Assembly: GCF_900095885.1 (NCBI RefSeq)
Contig: NZ_LT615367.1
Coordinates: forward strand, 2,046,001-2,110,000
Source: Dickeya aquatica
GTDB taxonomy: Bacteria; Pseudomonadota; Gammaproteobacteria; Enterobacterales; Enterobacteriaceae
Direction: 5' to 3'
DNA length: 64,000 bases
The position numbers and the translations under genes are program-made. Positions 50,475-61,838 of the stretch are shown one piece after another. Position 1 is the first letter of the stretch, and each line of letters begins with the position of its first letter. The notes beneath the pieces were generated by a model, which saw only the letters and a list, made by a program, of their open reading frames with translations, made no database searches and was not told the origin of the DNA.

Positions 50475-51626
50475 ATGTCCACCTATACGCGCCCGGTATT
50501 GTTGCTACTCTGCGGGCTACTGCTGCTTACGGTTTGTCTTGCGATATTAAATACGCTGGTGCCGCTGTGGCTCAATGGCCGCCATTTGCCTGTCTGGCAA
50601 GTGGGGCTGGTCGGTTCGGCCTATTTTAGCGGTAATTTGCTGGGAACGCTGGTCGCAGGCGGCATAATTCGCCTCTGTGGTTTTAATCGCAGTTACTATC
50701 TGGCTGCGTTGCTATTTGGTGTTGCCAGTAGCGCGCTGGCGCTGTCACCGGATGTGTGGCTCTGGGTGATATGGCGTTTTATCGCGGGGATTGGGTGTGC
50801 GTTGATTTGGGTAGTGGTGGAAAGCGCACTCTTGTGCAGCGGTCATGCGCTTAATCGTGGGCAACTGCTGGCTGCGTATATGGTGGCTTATTATCTCGGT
50901 AGTGTTGCGGGTCAGTTGCTGTTAAGCATAGTGCCAACGGCATTATTGAGTCTATTACCCTGGCTGGTAGCTCTGGTGGTGCTGGCGGTTATTCCACTGC
51001 TGTTTGCACGTTTTGCGTCGCCAATACAGTCCGAAAAGCCACGGGCACGTCTCTGGCATATGCTCTGTTACCGGTCGGCCAGGTTCGGTATTCAGGGATG
51101 TGTCATGTCTGGGGTGATCCTCGGGTCATTATACGGATTACTGCCCGTCTATCTGGCACATCAAGGAATGAGTGACGCGCATATCGGCTACTGGATGGCG
51201 CTGCTCATCTGCGCGGGGATTATCGGGCAGTGGCCGATTGGACGATTAGCGGACCGCTATGGTCGGTTGCTGGTGCTGCGTGTACAGGTGTTTGTCGTTA
51301 TTCTGGGCGCGCTTGCGATGCTGATGCCGGGGCGTTATAGCATGGCTCCGGCACTCTTTTTACTCGGGGCCTCTGGTTTTACGCTTTATCCGGTTGCCAT
51401 GTCATGGGCTTGTGAGAGAGTGGCTTCCCATGACTTGGTTGCCATGAATCAGGCCCTGTTGCTCAGTTATACCGTAGGCAGCCTGTGCGGCCCCGGTTTT
51501 GCGGCTATGTTAATGCAGACCTATCCCGATCAACTCCTGTTTGTGTTGATCGCCGCAGTTTCACTGGGTTATTTAGTCTTACTGCTGAAAAGGGGCGATC
51601 ATCATCCTCACCCACAGGCAGCCTGA
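50475..51626 (+). CDS. ycaD: YcaD, major facilitator superfamily transporter
   Basis: 383 residues, about twelve hydrophobic helices, collinear with E. coli YcaD (382). The N-terminal [12 protein letters not shown] and central blocks [28 protein letters not shown] and [19 protein letters not shown] match closely; the last contains the MFS motif A-like loop. Substrate unknown. No good ribosome site is visible before the ATG at 50475. Confidence 0.9.
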   Translation: MSTYTRPVLLLLCGLLLLTVCLAILNTLVPLWLNGRHLPVWQVGLVGSAYFSGNLLGTLVAGGIIRLCGFNRSYYLAALLFGVASSALALSPDVWLWVIWRFIAGIGCALIWVVVESALLCSGHALNRGQLLAAYMVAYYLGSVAGQLLLSIVPTALLSLLPWLVALVVLAVIPLLFARFASPIQSEKPRARLWHMLCYRSARFGIQGCVMSGVILGSLYGLLPVYLAHQGMSDAHIGYWMALLICAGIIGQWPIGRLADRYGRLLVLRVQVFVVILGALAMLMPGRYSMAPALFLLGASGFTLYPVAMSWACERVASHDLVAMNQALLLSYTVGSLCGPGFAAMLMQTYPDQLLFVLIAAVSLGYLVLLLKRGDHHPHPQAA

Positions 51627-51674
51627 ATCTCTCTCCCGTTAACAACCCGCAGCAGGCTACCGGTGAAAGGGAAG

Positions 51675-51702
51675 GCCGATAACATCATCTGTGATGATCG
51701 GC
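51675..51702. terminator. Hairpin between convergent ycaD and pflA
   Basis: GCCGAT-AAC-ATCATC pairs with GATGAT-CGGC around a short loop, with a bulge. No T-run; weak case. Confidence 0.3.
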
Positions 51703-51730
51703 TCTTGATGATTCATGCAGTAAGCTATGT

Positions 51731-52471
51731 TTAGTACACAACCTTGTGTCCATAGCCGGAAAGAATCGCTTTGATGCGATCCATCGTGTCGGCTTTGGGG
51801 GGCTTCACGCCGTCAAGCTGGTAGGTTTCGCCCATTGCTGTCCATTTATGTTTGCCGAGCTCATGGTATGGCAGCAGTTCTATCTTTTCGATATTACGCA
51901 TATCCTGGATAAACTCGCCCAACTGATGAGCCGAGGCATCATCATCACTCCAGCCCGGCACCACCACATAGCGGATCCAGGTGCGCTGATTACGTTTGGC
52001 GAGATGACGGGCGAAATCCAGCGTGCGGTGATTGGATACACCCACTAAATTCTGATGCACGGTATCGTTAATCTGTTTCAGATCCAGCATGACCAGGTCT
52101 GTGACATCCAGCAATTCATCAATGACCGGATCATAGCGCCGCACAAAACCATTGGTATCCAGACAGGTGTTAATGCCCTGCTCACGACAGGCGCGAAACC
52201 AGTCACGCACGAACTCAGCCTGTAAAATTGCCTCACCACCGGAGGCGGTAACACCACCACCAGAAGCATTCATAAAATGGCGATAGGTCACGACCTCTTT
52301 CATCAACTCTTCAACCGTCACTTCTTTGCCGCCATGCGTATCCCAGGTGTCACGGTTGTGACAATACAGGCAACGCATCAGGCAGCCTTGAAAGAATGTG
52401 ATGAAGCGAATTCCTGGGCCATCAACGGTGCCACAGGATTCGAAAGAGTGAATGCGACCAATAACTGACAT
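51731..52471 (-). CDS. pflA: Pyruvate formate-lyase 1-activating enzyme
   Basis: Radical-SAM enzyme that makes the glycyl radical on PflB under anaerobic conditions, with flavodoxin as electron donor. 246 residues as in E. coli. The CxxxCxxC motif is CLMRCLYC near residue 30, coordinating the [4Fe-4S] cluster; the [15 protein letters not shown] block near 71 binds S-adenosylmethionine. The start at 52471 (MSVIGRIHS) is fixed by identity with E. coli. It lies 271 bp downstream of pflB with a large palindrome in between. Confidence 0.97.
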   Translation of the reverse strand: MSVIGRIHSFESCGTVDGPGIRFITFFQGCLMRCLYCHNRDTWDTHGGKEVTVEELMKEVVTYRHFMNASGGGVTASGGEAILQAEFVRDWFRACREQGINTCLDTNGFVRRYDPVIDELLDVTDLVMLDLKQINDTVHQNLVGVSNHRTLDFARHLAKRNQRTWIRYVVVPGWSDDDASAHQLGEFIQDMRNIEKIELLPYHELGKHKWTAMGETYQLDGVKPPKADTMDRIKAILSGYGHKVVY

Positions 52472-52570
52472 GCGAGGTTTCTCCAGGTTGGGCCGAGAAA
52501 TAGCGGCCTTCGATGAGCGCAGTAACCAATACATGGCGGCATGGCCATGATATTTGTCCTGTGTCTAATC

Positions 52571-52615
52571 TGTTTTGTCAGGCAGCCCGGCGTTGGCGGG
52601 CTGCCTGACAAAACA
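52571..52615. repeat. Perfect 19-bp palindrome between pflB and pflA
   Basis: TGTTTTGTCAGGCAGCCCG at 52571-52589 is the exact reverse complement of 52597-52615, with a 7-base loop. There is no T-run on either side, so it is not a typical terminator. Possible mRNA-stabilising or REP-like element. Confidence 0.75.
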
Positions 52616-52687
52616 GGCTTGGGTCCATCCGCCAGCGAAGGATATCGCCGAAGAGAAGGAGGATCCACAAAAGGAAGGGGAGAGGGT

Positions 52688-52716
52688 ATAAAAAGGCCCC
52701 ACAAATGTGGAGCCTT
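52688..52716 (-). terminator. Terminator of pflB
   Basis: On the minus strand AAGGCTCCACA and TGTGGGGCCTT form a stem with one mismatch around a 3-base loop, followed by TTTATA, about 27 bp after the pflB stop. Confidence 0.8.
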
Positions 52717-52742
52717 CAGTCTATGTACTTCAATCAGTCTGA

Positions 52743-55025
52743 TTATATGGACTGAGTAAAGGTACGGGTAATCACATCCTGCTGCTGTTCTTTAGTCAGC
52801 GAGTTGAAGCGAACGGCATAACCCGATACGCGAATGGTCAACTGCGGATATTTTTCCGGGTTTTCCATGGCATCAAGCAGCATTTCACGGTTCATCACGT
52901 TAACGTTCAGATGCTGACCACCTTCGATGCTGGCTTCGTGGTGGAAGTAACCATCCATCAGGCCTGCCAGGTTGGTTTTACGCACGTCGTCATCTTTACC
53001 CAGCGCATTAGGTACGATAGAGAAGGTATAAGAGATACCATCTTTCGCGTAGGCGAACGGCAATTTAGCGACGGAAGTCAGAGAGGCTACGGCACCTTTC
53101 TGGTCACGGCCATGCATTGGGTTAGCACCCGGTCCAAACGGTGCACCCGCGCGACGACCATCCGGGGTGTTACCGGTTTTCTTACCGTAAACCACGTTAG
53201 ACGTAATGGTCAGTACAGACTGCGTTGGTGTTGCGCCACGGTAGGTATTCAGTTTCTGAATTTTCTTCATGAAACGTTCAACCAGGTCACAGGCCAGGTC
53301 ATCAACGCGCGGGTCGTTGTTACCGAACTGCGGGTATTCCCCTTCGATGTCAAAGTCAACAGCCAGACCATTTTCGTCACGAATCGGTTTGACTTTGGCA
53401 TACTTGATGGCGGACAGGGAGTCAGCAGCGACAGACAGGCCTGCGATACCACATGCCATGGTACGGAATACGTCACGATCGTGCAGCGCCATCAGCGAAG
53501 CTTCATAGCTGTATTTGTCGTGCATGTAGTGAATAATGTTCAGCGCAGTGACGTACTGTTTAGCCAGCCAGTCCATGAAGTGATCTAAACGCTCCATCAC
53601 TTCATCAAAGTTCAGCACATCGGCTTTAATCGGTTCAGATTTCGGACCAACCTGCATCTTCAGTTTTTCGTCCACACCGCCGTTGATAGCGTACAGCATG
53701 GTTTTCGCCAGGTTGGCACGAGCACCGAAGAACTGCATTTGTTTACCGACTACCATCGGGCTTACGCAACAGGCGATAGCGTAATCGTCGTTGTTGAAGT
53801 CAGGACGCATCAGGTCATCGTTCTCATATTGCAGAGAAGAAGTATCGATAGACACTTTAGCGGCAAATTTCTTGAAGTTCAGCGGCAGTTTTTCAGACCA
53901 CAGAATGGTCATGTTCGGTTCCGGAGACGGCCCCATGGTGTACAGGGTGTTCAGGAAACGGAAGCTGTTTTTGGTAACCAGCGTACGACCATCCAGACCC
54001 ATACCGGCCAGCGATTCCGTCGCCCAAATCGGGTCGCCAGAGAACAGTTCATCATATTCCGGCGTACGCAGGAAACGAACCATACGCAGTTTCATCACCA
54101 GGTGGTCGATCAGTTCCTGAGCATCCTGTTCGGTGATTTTTCCTGCGCTCAGATCGCGCTCGATGTAGATGTCAAGGAAGGTGGACACACGACCAAAGGA
54201 CATTGCGGCACCGTTCTGGGATTTTACCGCAGCCAGATAGCCGAAATAGGTCCACTGTACCGCTTCCTGAGCCGTCGTCGCCGGGCCGGAGATGTCACAA
54301 CCGTATTTGGCTGCCATTTCCTTGATTTGACCCAGAGCGCGATGCTGTTCAGCAATCTCTTCACGCAGACGAATCGTTGCTTCCAGATCTTCGCCATTTT
54401 CCAGTTTGGATTGCAGAGAAGTGAACTGAGCGAATTTGTCTGCCATCAGGTAGTCGATACCGTACAGCGCAACACGGCGATAGTCACCGATGATACGACC
54501 ACGGCCATAGGCGTCAGGCAAGCCAGTCAGCACGCCAGACTTACGACAACGCAGGATGTCTGGGGTGTAGACGTCAAACACGCCCTGGTTGTGAGTTTTA
54601 CGGTAATCAGTGAAGATTTTCTTTAACTGTGGATCCAGCTCGCGGTCATACGCTTTGCAAGAGCTGTCGACCATTTTGATGCCGCCGAACGGGATAATCG
54701 CACGTTTCAGCGGGGCATCTGTTTGCAGGCCAACGATTTTTTCCAGATTCTTGCTGATATAACCAGCATCATGAGAGGTAATCGTTGCAGCAACGTCGGT
54801 ATCAAAATCAACCGGTGCATGGGTGCGGTTTTCCTGTTTGATGCCTTCCATGACCTTGTCCCACAGGGAACTGGTCGCCTGGGTGGCACCAGACAGGAAG
54901 GATTCATCACCTTCATACGGCACGTAGTTCTTCTGAATGAAGTCACGCACGTTAACGCCATTCTGCCATTCGCCTTTGCTAAAACCTTCCCAAGCCTGGG
55001 CGAGTTTCTGATTAAGTTCGGTCAT
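52743..55025 (-). CDS. pflB: Pyruvate formate-lyase (formate C-acetyltransferase)
   Basis: Converts pyruvate and CoA to acetyl-CoA and formate during fermentation. 760 residues as in E. coli. The catalytic cysteine pair is in [10 protein letters not shown] near residue 418, and the radical glycine is in [10 protein letters not shown] near 734. The start at 55025 ([15 protein letters not shown]) is fixed by the E. coli N-terminus with AGGTGTAAT upstream; the frame from 55097 is rejected. It follows focA by 55 bp. Confidence 0.98.
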   Translation of the reverse strand: MTELNQKLAQAWEGFSKGEWQNGVNVRDFIQKNYVPYEGDESFLSGATQATSSLWDKVMEGIKQENRTHAPVDFDTDVAATITSHDAGYISKNLEKIVGLQTDAPLKRAIIPFGGIKMVDSSCKAYDRELDPQLKKIFTDYRKTHNQGVFDVYTPDILRCRKSGVLTGLPDAYGRGRIIGDYRRVALYGIDYLMADKFAQFTSLQSKLENGEDLEATIRLREEIAEQHRALGQIKEMAAKYGCDISGPATTAQEAVQWTYFGYLAAVKSQNGAAMSFGRVSTFLDIYIERDLSAGKITEQDAQELIDHLVMKLRMVRFLRTPEYDELFSGDPIWATESLAGMGLDGRTLVTKNSFRFLNTLYTMGPSPEPNMTILWSEKLPLNFKKFAAKVSIDTSSLQYENDDLMRPDFNNDDYAIACCVSPMVVGKQMQFFGARANLAKTMLYAINGGVDEKLKMQVGPKSEPIKADVLNFDEVMERLDHFMDWLAKQYVTALNIIHYMHDKYSYEASLMALHDRDVFRTMACGIAGLSVAADSLSAIKYAKVKPIRDENGLAVDFDIEGEYPQFGNNDPRVDDLACDLVERFMKKIQKLNTYRGATPTQSVLTITSNVVYGKKTGNTPDGRRAGAPFGPGANPMHGRDQKGAVASLTSVAKLPFAYAKDGISYTFSIVPNALGKDDDVRKTNLAGLMDGYFHHEASIEGGQHLNVNVMNREMLLDAMENPEKYPQLTIRVSGYAVRFNSLTKEQQQDVITRTFTQSI

Positions 55026-55080
55026 ATTACACCTACCTTTGATTGGATTTTTATAACCCGACGTTGCGGCCGACAGCAGC

Positions 55081-55938
55081 TTAGTGCTTGTCTCCACCGC
55101 GCAAATAGATAACCCAGTAAGTCAAACCTACCAGTAGTCCACCACCAATAATGTTACCGATGGTGACAGGGATTAGATTGTCGATAATGAAGTTGCTGAC
55201 AGTCAGATGTTCAAACTGCGCAGCGGTCATGCTGATGGCATGCCAGAAAGTATCAGAAGCAAAGTTCTTGATAACAATCCCCATCGGGATCATGAACATA
55301 TTGGCAATGCTGTGCTCAAAGCCACTGGCGACAAACATCGCAACAGGCAGGATCATCGCCAGCATTTTATCTGTCAGAGAACGGCCGGAATAACTCATCC
55401 ATACAGCCAGACAGACCATCAGGTTTGCCAGAATCCCAAGGCAAAGCGCTTCAACAAACGAGTGCTCTAGCTTGTGGTTGGCCGTTTGCAGCACATTCAG
55501 CCCCCATGCGCCATTCGCGACCATGTATTCACCAGAAAACCAAATCAGTGCAACGAAGAATAGCGCACCCACCAGATTGCCGATATACACGTTAAACCAG
55601 TTCGCCCATAACTGTTTCCAGGTTATGCGACCGCTGGCCTTGGCAATAACGGTTAGCACGGTTGACGTGAACAGGTCAGCCCCACAAACCACGACCAGCA
55701 TCAGCCCCATCGAGAAGCAGATGCCTCCAATCAGTTTAGCCATACCGTAAGGCATGGAAGAGGAACCCGTGGTGGCTGTAATATAGAAAACAAACGCAAT
55801 GGAGATGAAGACGCCCGCTGTTACTGCCAGAAAAAAAGCGGTGAGCGGTTGTTTCGTTGCTTTATAAACACCAGCATCCTCGGCGACTTTTGCCATGGCG
55901 GGTGGTAATAACAAAGTGAAGGGGTTGTCAGCTTTCAC
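55081..55938 (-). CDS. focA: Formate channel FocA
   Basis: Pentameric inner-membrane formate/nitrite-type channel, 285 residues as in E. coli. Six membrane helices; the N-terminal [12 protein letters not shown] helix gates the channel in a pH-dependent way in E. coli. FNT signatures [10 protein letters not shown] near residue 86 and [10 protein letters not shown] near 207 are present, the latter with the pore histidine. GTG start at 55938, as in E. coli. First gene of focA-pflB. Confidence 0.96.
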   Translation of the reverse strand: MKADNPFTLLLPPAMAKVAEDAGVYKATKQPLTAFFLAVTAGVFISIAFVFYITATTGSSSMPYGMAKLIGGICFSMGLMLVVVCGADLFTSTVLTVIAKASGRITWKQLWANWFNVYIGNLVGALFFVALIWFSGEYMVANGAWGLNVLQTANHKLEHSFVEALCLGILANLMVCLAVWMSYSGRSLTDKMLAMILPVAMFVASGFEHSIANMFMIPMGIVIKNFASDTFWHAISMTAAQFEHLTVSNFIIDNLIPVTIGNIIGGGLLVGLTYWVIYLRGGDKH

Positions 55939-55999
55939 ACTAACTCTCTCTTAAAAATTATCTACGCTGTAATATTAACAAAGGCCGATTAGCCAGAAT

Positions 56000-56013
56000 T
56001 TGACATGGATCAT
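56000..56013 (-). promoter_or_regulatory. Candidate FNR site upstream of focA
   Basis: TTGAC-ATGG-ATCAT matches four of five bases in each half of TTGATNNNNATCAA, 62-75 bp before the focA start. Confidence 0.45.
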
Positions 56014-56313
56014 ACCGGTGAAATTTATCGGGCCGTTCAACGGTGCTTCCCACCTTGATTTATCACTTATGTTTATGAAAATAAAAAGGAAAATTTTTTT
56101 TAAAAATTACAAAAACTGTTGAATTGTGGGTTGAAAAGCGCGTTTTAGCGTTAAATAAAATAAAGTATTGTAGAAAAAACGGCGCTGTTTTTACGTTATT
56201 TTATTTATTATTTACTTGTTGATAACATTAATCGACAAGGTAAAAATAAATATTCGCTGTGTTACCGAATCAGGAATACACCAATAACCATTTTAAAATA
56301 AAGGATATTAATT

Positions 56314-56355
56314 GTCCTGCCGTGCAGGATGACATTTGAATATCATCCTGCACGG
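56314..56355 (-). terminator. Hairpin at the 3' end of ycaO
   Basis: Perfect 13-bp stem CCGTGCAGGATGA (56320-56332) / TCATCCTGCACGG (56343-56355), a few bases after the ycaO stop. A competing short hairpin TCCTGC/GCAGGA overlaps it at 56314-56328. No T-run in the ycaO direction. Confidence 0.5.
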
Positions 56356-56360
56356 GGCGT

Positions 56361-58124
56361 TTATTTTATCCGCCAATGCTGACGTTTGGCCTGCTGAAGC
56401 TTCTCATACGCAGCCAGTAACGATTGATGTGCCGGTAATGCTTTCAGGTCGGCATCTATAGCAAATAACCCGTAGAAGCACTGTTCACCGGCAACGGCTG
56501 CGCTTGCCAGCTCAACGGTGTTGCGACCATACATACGCACGAAAGCATCGTAATACTGCTCGGCATCACGCTCTGGCTCCAGCGCTAATTGCAGTAATGT
56601 TTGCAGGCAGCGGTAGTAATTGCTTCGCTCAGCGCTAAAGACAGACTGGTTGAAATCCATCGACCACTCAACCCAACTGAGTGCATCTTCCAGCGCTCCA
56701 CCAGCCAGGGCCAGCATAGATTTTAATTCACCAACACGCAGGGTAAACCAGCCGTTGTCTTTGCCAGTGGCAATGCCAAGTAATTCGCGCACGCGTGTAA
56801 AATCATCCAACCCTTCATCGTCCAGTTGTTGCAGCAGCGCCAAGTATTCCTCTTTTTCCCATGCGCTATCTGGTAATGCCAGCAAGGTGTCACGCAAATG
56901 TGCGCCCATACTGTTGTTTGCCAGCAACAGGTCTTCTGCCGGGTAGATATCAGACATTCCTGGCACCAAAATACGGCAAGCATAAACTGACAGGTGCTCG
57001 TAGTCAGCGATGTAAACCTCTTGGCCCTCTTTGTTGAAGATGGCCATCAGCGTGGTGAATTCTTGCTCGGTTGTCCCGCTAAAGTCCCAGTCGGCAAATG
57101 TATAGTCGGCATCTTTTTTGAAGAGATCCCATGAAATCAAGCCACTTGAGTCAATAAAATGGGTTTCCAGATTGGTGTGTTCTGCGGCTTCATCATTATC
57201 AAAGGTGGGAGCGGTAAATACGTCCAGATCTTTGAGCCCTCGCCCTTGTAGTAATTCGGTCACGGTGCGCTCGAGTGCCACTCCAAAGGCCGGGTGTGCG
57301 CCGAAAGAAGCAAAGCAAGTACCATTGGCAGGATTAAACAGGACAACACAAATAACCGGGTACTGACCACCGAGCGACGCATCGTAGGCGAAGATCGGGA
57401 AACCCTCTTTTTCAAGCGTAGCAATCGCTTCAACTACACCGGGGTAGCGAGCCAGTATCTCTTGCGGGATAGCTGGCAGGCTAATAGCTTCGGCGATAAT
57501 GCGGTTTTTAACATAGCGTTCAAAAACTTCGGACAACCCCTGAACGCGAGCCTCATTGCGGGTATTCCCGGCTGACATCCCATTTGATACATACAGGTTA
57601 CCGATGATGTTCATTGGGATGTAGACCGTTTGCTGGTCAGATTGCCGGGTAAACGGCAGGGCGCAAATACCCCGGTTGTGATTACCTGATTGCAAATCGA
57701 CTAAATCGCTGGCGACTAACTGCTGCTCTGGGTCGTAAAAGTCATGCAAACGCGCATCCAGAATACCTGACGGGAGGCTGTCATCTTCAGGGATGGGGAA
57801 CCATTTTTCATCGGGATAATGAACAAAGTCACCCTCTGCAATCTGCTGACCCAGATAAAAATCAGCGAAAAAATAATTGGTGGATAACCGTTCAAAATAT
57901 TCACCTAATGCAGAGGCCAGCGCGGCCTTGCGAGTAGCGCCTTTGCCATTGGTAAAGCACAGCGCGCAGTCACGGTCACGAATATGTACTGACCAGACGT
58001 TGGGGACCGGGTTCAGCCATGAGGCCTCCTCGATAGTAAACCCCAGGTTTTGGAGCTGTTGTTGAAAACGGGCGATGGAATCTTCCAGGGCGGCGTCTTT
58101 GCCTGGGATAAACGTTTGGGTCAT
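56361..58124 (-). CDS. ycaO: YcaO, ribosomal protein S12 methylthiotransferase accessory factor
   Basis: 587 residues (E. coli 586). The N-terminal YcaO domain (to about residue 390) binds ATP and carries glutamate-rich motifs such as RKAALASALGEYFERL near 64 and GLSEVFERYVK near 195 that hold magnesium. The C-terminal part is helical and TPR-like. In E. coli it assists RimO in beta-methylthiolation of S12. In E. coli ycaP lies between it and serC; here ycaP is absent. Confidence 0.95.
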   Translation of the reverse strand: MTQTFIPGKDAALEDSIARFQQQLQNLGFTIEEASWLNPVPNVWSVHIRDRDCALCFTNGKGATRKAALASALGEYFERLSTNYFFADFYLGQQIAEGDFVHYPDEKWFPIPEDDSLPSGILDARLHDFYDPEQQLVASDLVDLQSGNHNRGICALPFTRQSDQQTVYIPMNIIGNLYVSNGMSAGNTRNEARVQGLSEVFERYVKNRIIAEAISLPAIPQEILARYPGVVEAIATLEKEGFPIFAYDASLGGQYPVICVVLFNPANGTCFASFGAHPAFGVALERTVTELLQGRGLKDLDVFTAPTFDNDEAAEHTNLETHFIDSSGLISWDLFKKDADYTFADWDFSGTTEQEFTTLMAIFNKEGQEVYIADYEHLSVYACRILVPGMSDIYPAEDLLLANNSMGAHLRDTLLALPDSAWEKEEYLALLQQLDDEGLDDFTRVRELLGIATGKDNGWFTLRVGELKSMLALAGGALEDALSWVEWSMDFNQSVFSAERSNYYRCLQTLLQLALEPERDAEQYYDAFVRMYGRNTVELASAAVAGEQCFYGLFAIDADLKALPAHQSLLAAYEKLQQAKRQHWRIK

Positions 58125-58394
58125 GGTACGAACCTGAATGTGTTATGAAGAGGCTGCATCATACGTGGTTTTAACGAGGGACTCTATCTTACCTGTCTGG
58201 TGTTGCGTAATGTCTCGCAATGATCCGTGAGTGATGCCATACGGCAATAAATAACGCGCGAGCCGGTATGCAACTTTTCATCTCTTGGGCTAATAAGCAT
58301 TGCAGGCAGGAAAAACGAGTGATAAAACCGATAGCAGGGTAAACTGATGCGACTAAAAAAACAGGTCGCTATTATTTATACGTGGTGAGGGGAA

Positions 58395-59480
58395 ATGGCT
58401 CAGGTTTTTAATTTTAGTGCCGGTCCGGCTATGTTACCGGTAGAAGTATTGCGTCGCGCGGAGCAGGAGTTGTGCAACTGGCATGGGCTGGGAACGTCGG
58501 TGATGGAAATCAGTCATCGCAGTAAAGAGTTCATGCAGGTAGCCAATGAGTCTGAGCAGGATTTACGCGACCTTCTTAAGATCCCCTCAAATTACAAAGT
58601 GTTGTTCTGTCACGGTGGGGCCCGTGCTCAATTTGCTGCCGTTCCGCTTAACCTGTTGGGTGACAATGTCTCGGCAGATTATATTGATGGGGGGTATTGG
58701 GCTCACAGTGCGGTTAAAGAGGCTGAAAAATACTGTAAGCCGAACGTTATTGATGTCAAAACACACGTAGACGGTTTGCGTGGTGTACAGGCAATGCGTG
58801 ACTGGGCCTTATCTGAAACGGCGGCGTATGTACATTACTGTCCAAATGAGACGATTGACGGTTTAGCCATCGAAGAAGAGCCTGATTTCGGTGATAAAAT
58901 TGTAGTGGCGGATTACTCTTCCAGTATTCTTTCACGTCCGCTTGATGTCAGCCGGTATGGGGTGATTTATGCCGGTGCACAGAAAAATATTGGCCCGGCT
59001 GGCCTGACGCTGGTGATTGTCCGTGATGACCTTCTCGGTAACGCTCGTCGTGAATTACCTTCCATTCTGGATTATCAGGTTCTGGCTGATAATGACTCCA
59101 TGTTCAACACGCCGCCAACATTCGCCTGGTATTTGTCAGGCATGGTATTTAAGTGGCTGAAAGAGCAGGGCGGCTTGCTGGAGATGGAGAAACGCAACCA
59201 GGCCAAAGCGGATTTATTGTACAGCGCGATTGATGGCAGCGATTTTTATCGTAACGATGTGGTATCGGCAAACCGTTCCCGCATGAATGTGCCATTCCAA
59301 CTGGCTGACGCGGCACTTGATCCGCTGTTCTTACGCGAAGCACACGATGCTGGCCTGCATGCACTAAAAGGTCATCGTGTGGTTGGTGGAATGCGCGCAT
59401 CTATTTATAACGCGATGCCGCTGGAGGGTGTGAAAGCACTGACCGAATTTATGGCTGACTTTGAGCGGCGTCACGGTTGA
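58395..59480 (+). CDS. serC: Phosphoserine aminotransferase
   Basis: PLP enzyme making 3-phosphoserine, and 4-phosphohydroxythreonine for pyridoxal phosphate synthesis. 361 residues (E. coli 362). [11 protein letters not shown] at the N-terminus and the PLP lysine in [12 protein letters not shown] near residue 198 are clear. GAGGGGAA lies before the ATG. Operon with aroA, 101 bp downstream, separated by a hairpin. In E. coli serC is activated by Lrp, whose gene is 20 kb away in this window. Confidence 0.97.
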   Translation: MAQVFNFSAGPAMLPVEVLRRAEQELCNWHGLGTSVMEISHRSKEFMQVANESEQDLRDLLKIPSNYKVLFCHGGARAQFAAVPLNLLGDNVSADYIDGGYWAHSAVKEAEKYCKPNVIDVKTHVDGLRGVQAMRDWALSETAAYVHYCPNETIDGLAIEEEPDFGDKIVVADYSSSILSRPLDVSRYGVIYAGAQKNIGPAGLTLVIVRDDLLGNARRELPSILDYQVLADNDSMFNTPPTFAWYLSGMVFKWLKEQGGLLEMEKRNQAKADLLYSAIDGSDFYRNDVVSANRSRMNVPFQLADAALDPLFLREAHDAGLHALKGHRVVGGMRASIYNAMPLEGVKALTEFMADFERRHG

Positions 59481-59525
59481 TGGCAGCATGTCTTAGCAAA
59501 TACAGCAATTAGGCTGATGTAGTTT

Positions 59526-59551
59526 AAACCCCGGTATCTGGCCGGGGTTTT
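59526..59551 (+). terminator. Attenuator-like terminator between serC and aroA
   Basis: 9-bp stem AAACCCCGG / CCGGGGTTT followed by TC, 45 bp after serC and 30 bp before aroA. E. coli has a partial terminator in the same place that lowers aroA expression. Confidence 0.7.
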
Positions 59552-59581
59552 CATGTTAATTCTTTGGAGAATCGGTTTCAC

Positions 59582-60871
59582 ATGCAGGAATCCCTGACCC
59601 TACAACCCATTTCATTGATTAACGGCACGATTAATATGCCGGGGTCAAAAAGTGTTTCTAACCGCGCATTGTTGCTGGCCGCGTTAGCTGAAGGCACCAC
59701 ATGCCTGACAAACCTGCTTGATAGTGATGATGTCCGCCATATGCTCAATGCACTGAGCGCATTGGGTGTTCACTATCAACTATCAACCGATCGCACCACC
59801 TGTGAAATTACCGGGTTGGGACGTGCATTTGTGGCCTCTGCGCCGTTAGAACTTTTCCTCGGCAATGCCGGGACGGCGATGCGCCCATTGGCTGCGGCGC
59901 TATGTCTGAGCGATGGTGACATTGTGCTGACGGGGGAACCGCGGATGAAAGAGCGCCCGATTGGCCATCTGGTTGATGCATTGCGTCAGGGTGGTGCGAA
60001 GATTGACTACCTGGAGCAGGAGCATTACCCCCCCGTGCGCTTAAAAGGCGGTTTTCAGGGAGGGGACATCAGTGTCGATGGTTCTGTGTCCAGCCAGTTC
60101 CTGACAGCATTGCTGATGGCTGCGCCATTAGCGAAGCAGGATACCCGCATCCGCATTAAAGGTGATCTGGTTTCTAAACCCTATATTGATATCACCCTGC
60201 ATATGATGAAAACCTTTGGGATTACGGTAATTAACGAGGGTTATCAAACATTTGTTGTGTGTGGTAATCAGCGCTACCGTTCTCCTGGCCAGTATCTGGT
60301 GGAAGGCGATGCGTCTTCTGCATCTTATTTTCTTGCGGCAGCAGCGATTCGAGGTGGTACGGTTCGAGTGACTGGCGTTGGACGTGCGAGTGTTCAGGGC
60401 GATATTCGTTTTGCCGATGTGCTGGAGAAAATGGGGGCTCACATCCGCTGGGGTGATGATTATATTGAGTGTCAGCGTGGTGAATTGCATGCCATTGATA
60501 TGGATATGAATCATATTCCTGATGCAGCAATGACGATTGCCACGACGGCGCTATTTGCCCAGGGGGGAACCACTACACTGCGAAACATCTACAACTGGCG
60601 AGTAAAAGAGACCGATCGGTTGGCTGCAATGGCAACTGAGCTTCGCAAAGTCGGTGCAGAGGTGGAGGAAGGGCACGATTATATTCGTATTACGCCACCA
60701 TCGCAGTTGAAAACGGCGGATATCGGCACCTATAACGATCATCGCATGGCGATGTGTTTTTCGCTGGTGGCGTTATCGGATACACCGATAACGATTCTTG
60801 ACCCAAAATGCACAGCCAAAACCTTCCCTGATTATTTTCAGCAACTGGAGCGCCTAAGCCAGCATGGCTGA
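59582..60871 (+). CDS. aroA: 5-enolpyruvylshikimate-3-phosphate synthase
   Basis: Sixth step of the shikimate pathway: joins shikimate-3-phosphate and PEP. 429 residues (E. coli 427). Class I features: [13 protein letters not shown] near residue 91, which carries the glyphosate-sensitivity Gly and Pro; [13 protein letters not shown] near 20; and [10 protein letters not shown] near 119. The ATG at 59582 gives the family N-terminus (QESLTLQPI); a TTG at 59564 is rejected. Second gene of serC-aroA. Confidence 0.97.
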   Translation: MQESLTLQPISLINGTINMPGSKSVSNRALLLAALAEGTTCLTNLLDSDDVRHMLNALSALGVHYQLSTDRTTCEITGLGRAFVASAPLELFLGNAGTAMRPLAAALCLSDGDIVLTGEPRMKERPIGHLVDALRQGGAKIDYLEQEHYPPVRLKGGFQGGDISVDGSVSSQFLTALLMAAPLAKQDTRIRIKGDLVSKPYIDITLHMMKTFGITVINEGYQTFVVCGNQRYRSPGQYLVEGDASSASYFLAAAAIRGGTVRVTGVGRASVQGDIRFADVLEKMGAHIRWGDDYIECQRGELHAIDMDMNHIPDAAMTIATTALFAQGGTTTLRNIYNWRVKETDRLAAMATELRKVGAEVEEGHDYIRITPPSQLKTADIGTYNDHRMAMCFSLVALSDTPITILDPKCTAKTFPDYFQQLERLSQHG

Positions 60872-60876
60872 TTGAG

Positions 60877-60902
60877 ATGCCATAGGGGTCACCCTATGGC
60901 AT
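60877..60902 (+). terminator. Hairpin after aroA
   Basis: Perfect 11-bp stem ATGCCATAGGG / CCCTATGGCAT with a 4-base loop, six bases after the aroA stop. No T-run, so termination is uncertain. Confidence 0.45.
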
Positions 60903-61047
60903 TAGCGAGATACTCTGGTTACAGAAAGATTCACCCAATATTCCATAGTAATCAGTCTTTAATTTCACGATTCTCGCCACAGCACGGTATAATGACTTAT
61001 TGTATGGTCTATATGGCATACGATTTCTGTATTTGAAGGAGTAGATA

Positions 61048-61734
61048 ATGGCGGTGACTGTACCGGTAATTACGGTTGACGGGCCAGGTGGCGCAGGTAA
61101 GGGCACATTGTGCAAGGCATTGGCGAATGCACTGCAATGGAATCTGCTCGATTCTGGTGCCATCTATCGAGTGTTGGCACTGGCTGCGTTGCACCATCAG
61201 GTTGATGTTACCTCCGAAGAGGCGTTAGTGCCTCTGGCTTCTCATCTGGATGTGCGATTTGTTCCGCAGCAGGATCAATTGCAGGTCATTTTGGAGGGCG
61301 AGGATGTCAGCAACGCGATCCGCACTCAGGAAGTCGGCAACACGGCGTCGCAGGCAGCAGTATTTCCCCGTGTGCGAGAAGCTTTGTTACGCCGCCAGAG
61401 AGCATTCCGTGAAATGCCTGGACTCATTGCTGATGGCCGGGATATGGGGACGGTGGTTTTTCCTGATGCGCCGGTAAAAATCTTTTTAGATGCCAGTGCA
61501 GAGGAACGTGCAAAACGCCGCATGCTTCAGTTGCAGGAAAAAGGCTTTAATGTTAACTTTGAACGTCTTTTGTCCGAGATTAAAGAGCGCGATGATCGTG
61601 ACCGTGGCCGATCTGTTGCGCCATTAGTGGCAGCGCCTGATGCTTTGCTGCTTGATTCGACCAATATGACGCTGGATGACGTTGTTGCTCGCGCGCTGGC
61701 TTATGTTCGAGAAAGGCTGTCTCTGGCCGTCTGA
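61048..61734 (+). CDS. cmk: Cytidylate kinase
   Basis: Phosphorylates CMP and dCMP. 228 residues (E. coli 227). P-loop GPGGAGKGT near residue 11, CMP-binding segment LDSGAIYR near 34, and [16 protein letters not shown] near 127 with the NMP-binding arginine and aspartate. AAGGAG lies before the ATG. Upstream of rpsA by about 100 bp, as in E. coli, where rpsA is partly read from cmk. Confidence 0.97.
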   Translation: MAVTVPVITVDGPGGAGKGTLCKALANALQWNLLDSGAIYRVLALAALHHQVDVTSEEALVPLASHLDVRFVPQQDQLQVILEGEDVSNAIRTQEVGNTASQAAVFPRVREALLRRQRAFREMPGLIADGRDMGTVVFPDAPVKIFLDASAEERAKRRMLQLQEKGFNVNFERLLSEIKERDDRDRGRSVAPLVAAPDALLLDSTNMTLDDVVARALAYVRERLSLAV

Positions 61735-61838
61735 CAATGCTTTTTGCCCCGCTGCAAGGATGTGGCGGGGATGTGAAACAACCCCATCGAGCAGGATGCC
61801 AGATGGACGTTAAATTTGAAAACCCAAAGATTATCAAC

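Larger units (their letters stand above)
55939..56360. other. 422-bp AT-rich regulatory region upstream of focA-pflB
   Basis: No gene. Very AT-rich from about 56060 to 56310, as in the complex pfl regulatory region of E. coli, which has several promoters and FNR, ArcA and IHF sites. A candidate FNR site is listed separately. A hairpin group at its far end belongs to the ycaO 3' end. Confidence 0.5.

Noticed and set aside
50372..50629. 85-codon frame overlapping the ycaD start
   Set aside because: Out of frame with a well-conserved transporter and without similarity to known proteins; the first 100 bp alone do not support a gene.
61737..61838. 34-codon N-terminal extension of rpsA
   Set aside because: Not present in S1 proteins; the ATG at 61839 gives the exact E. 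coli length.
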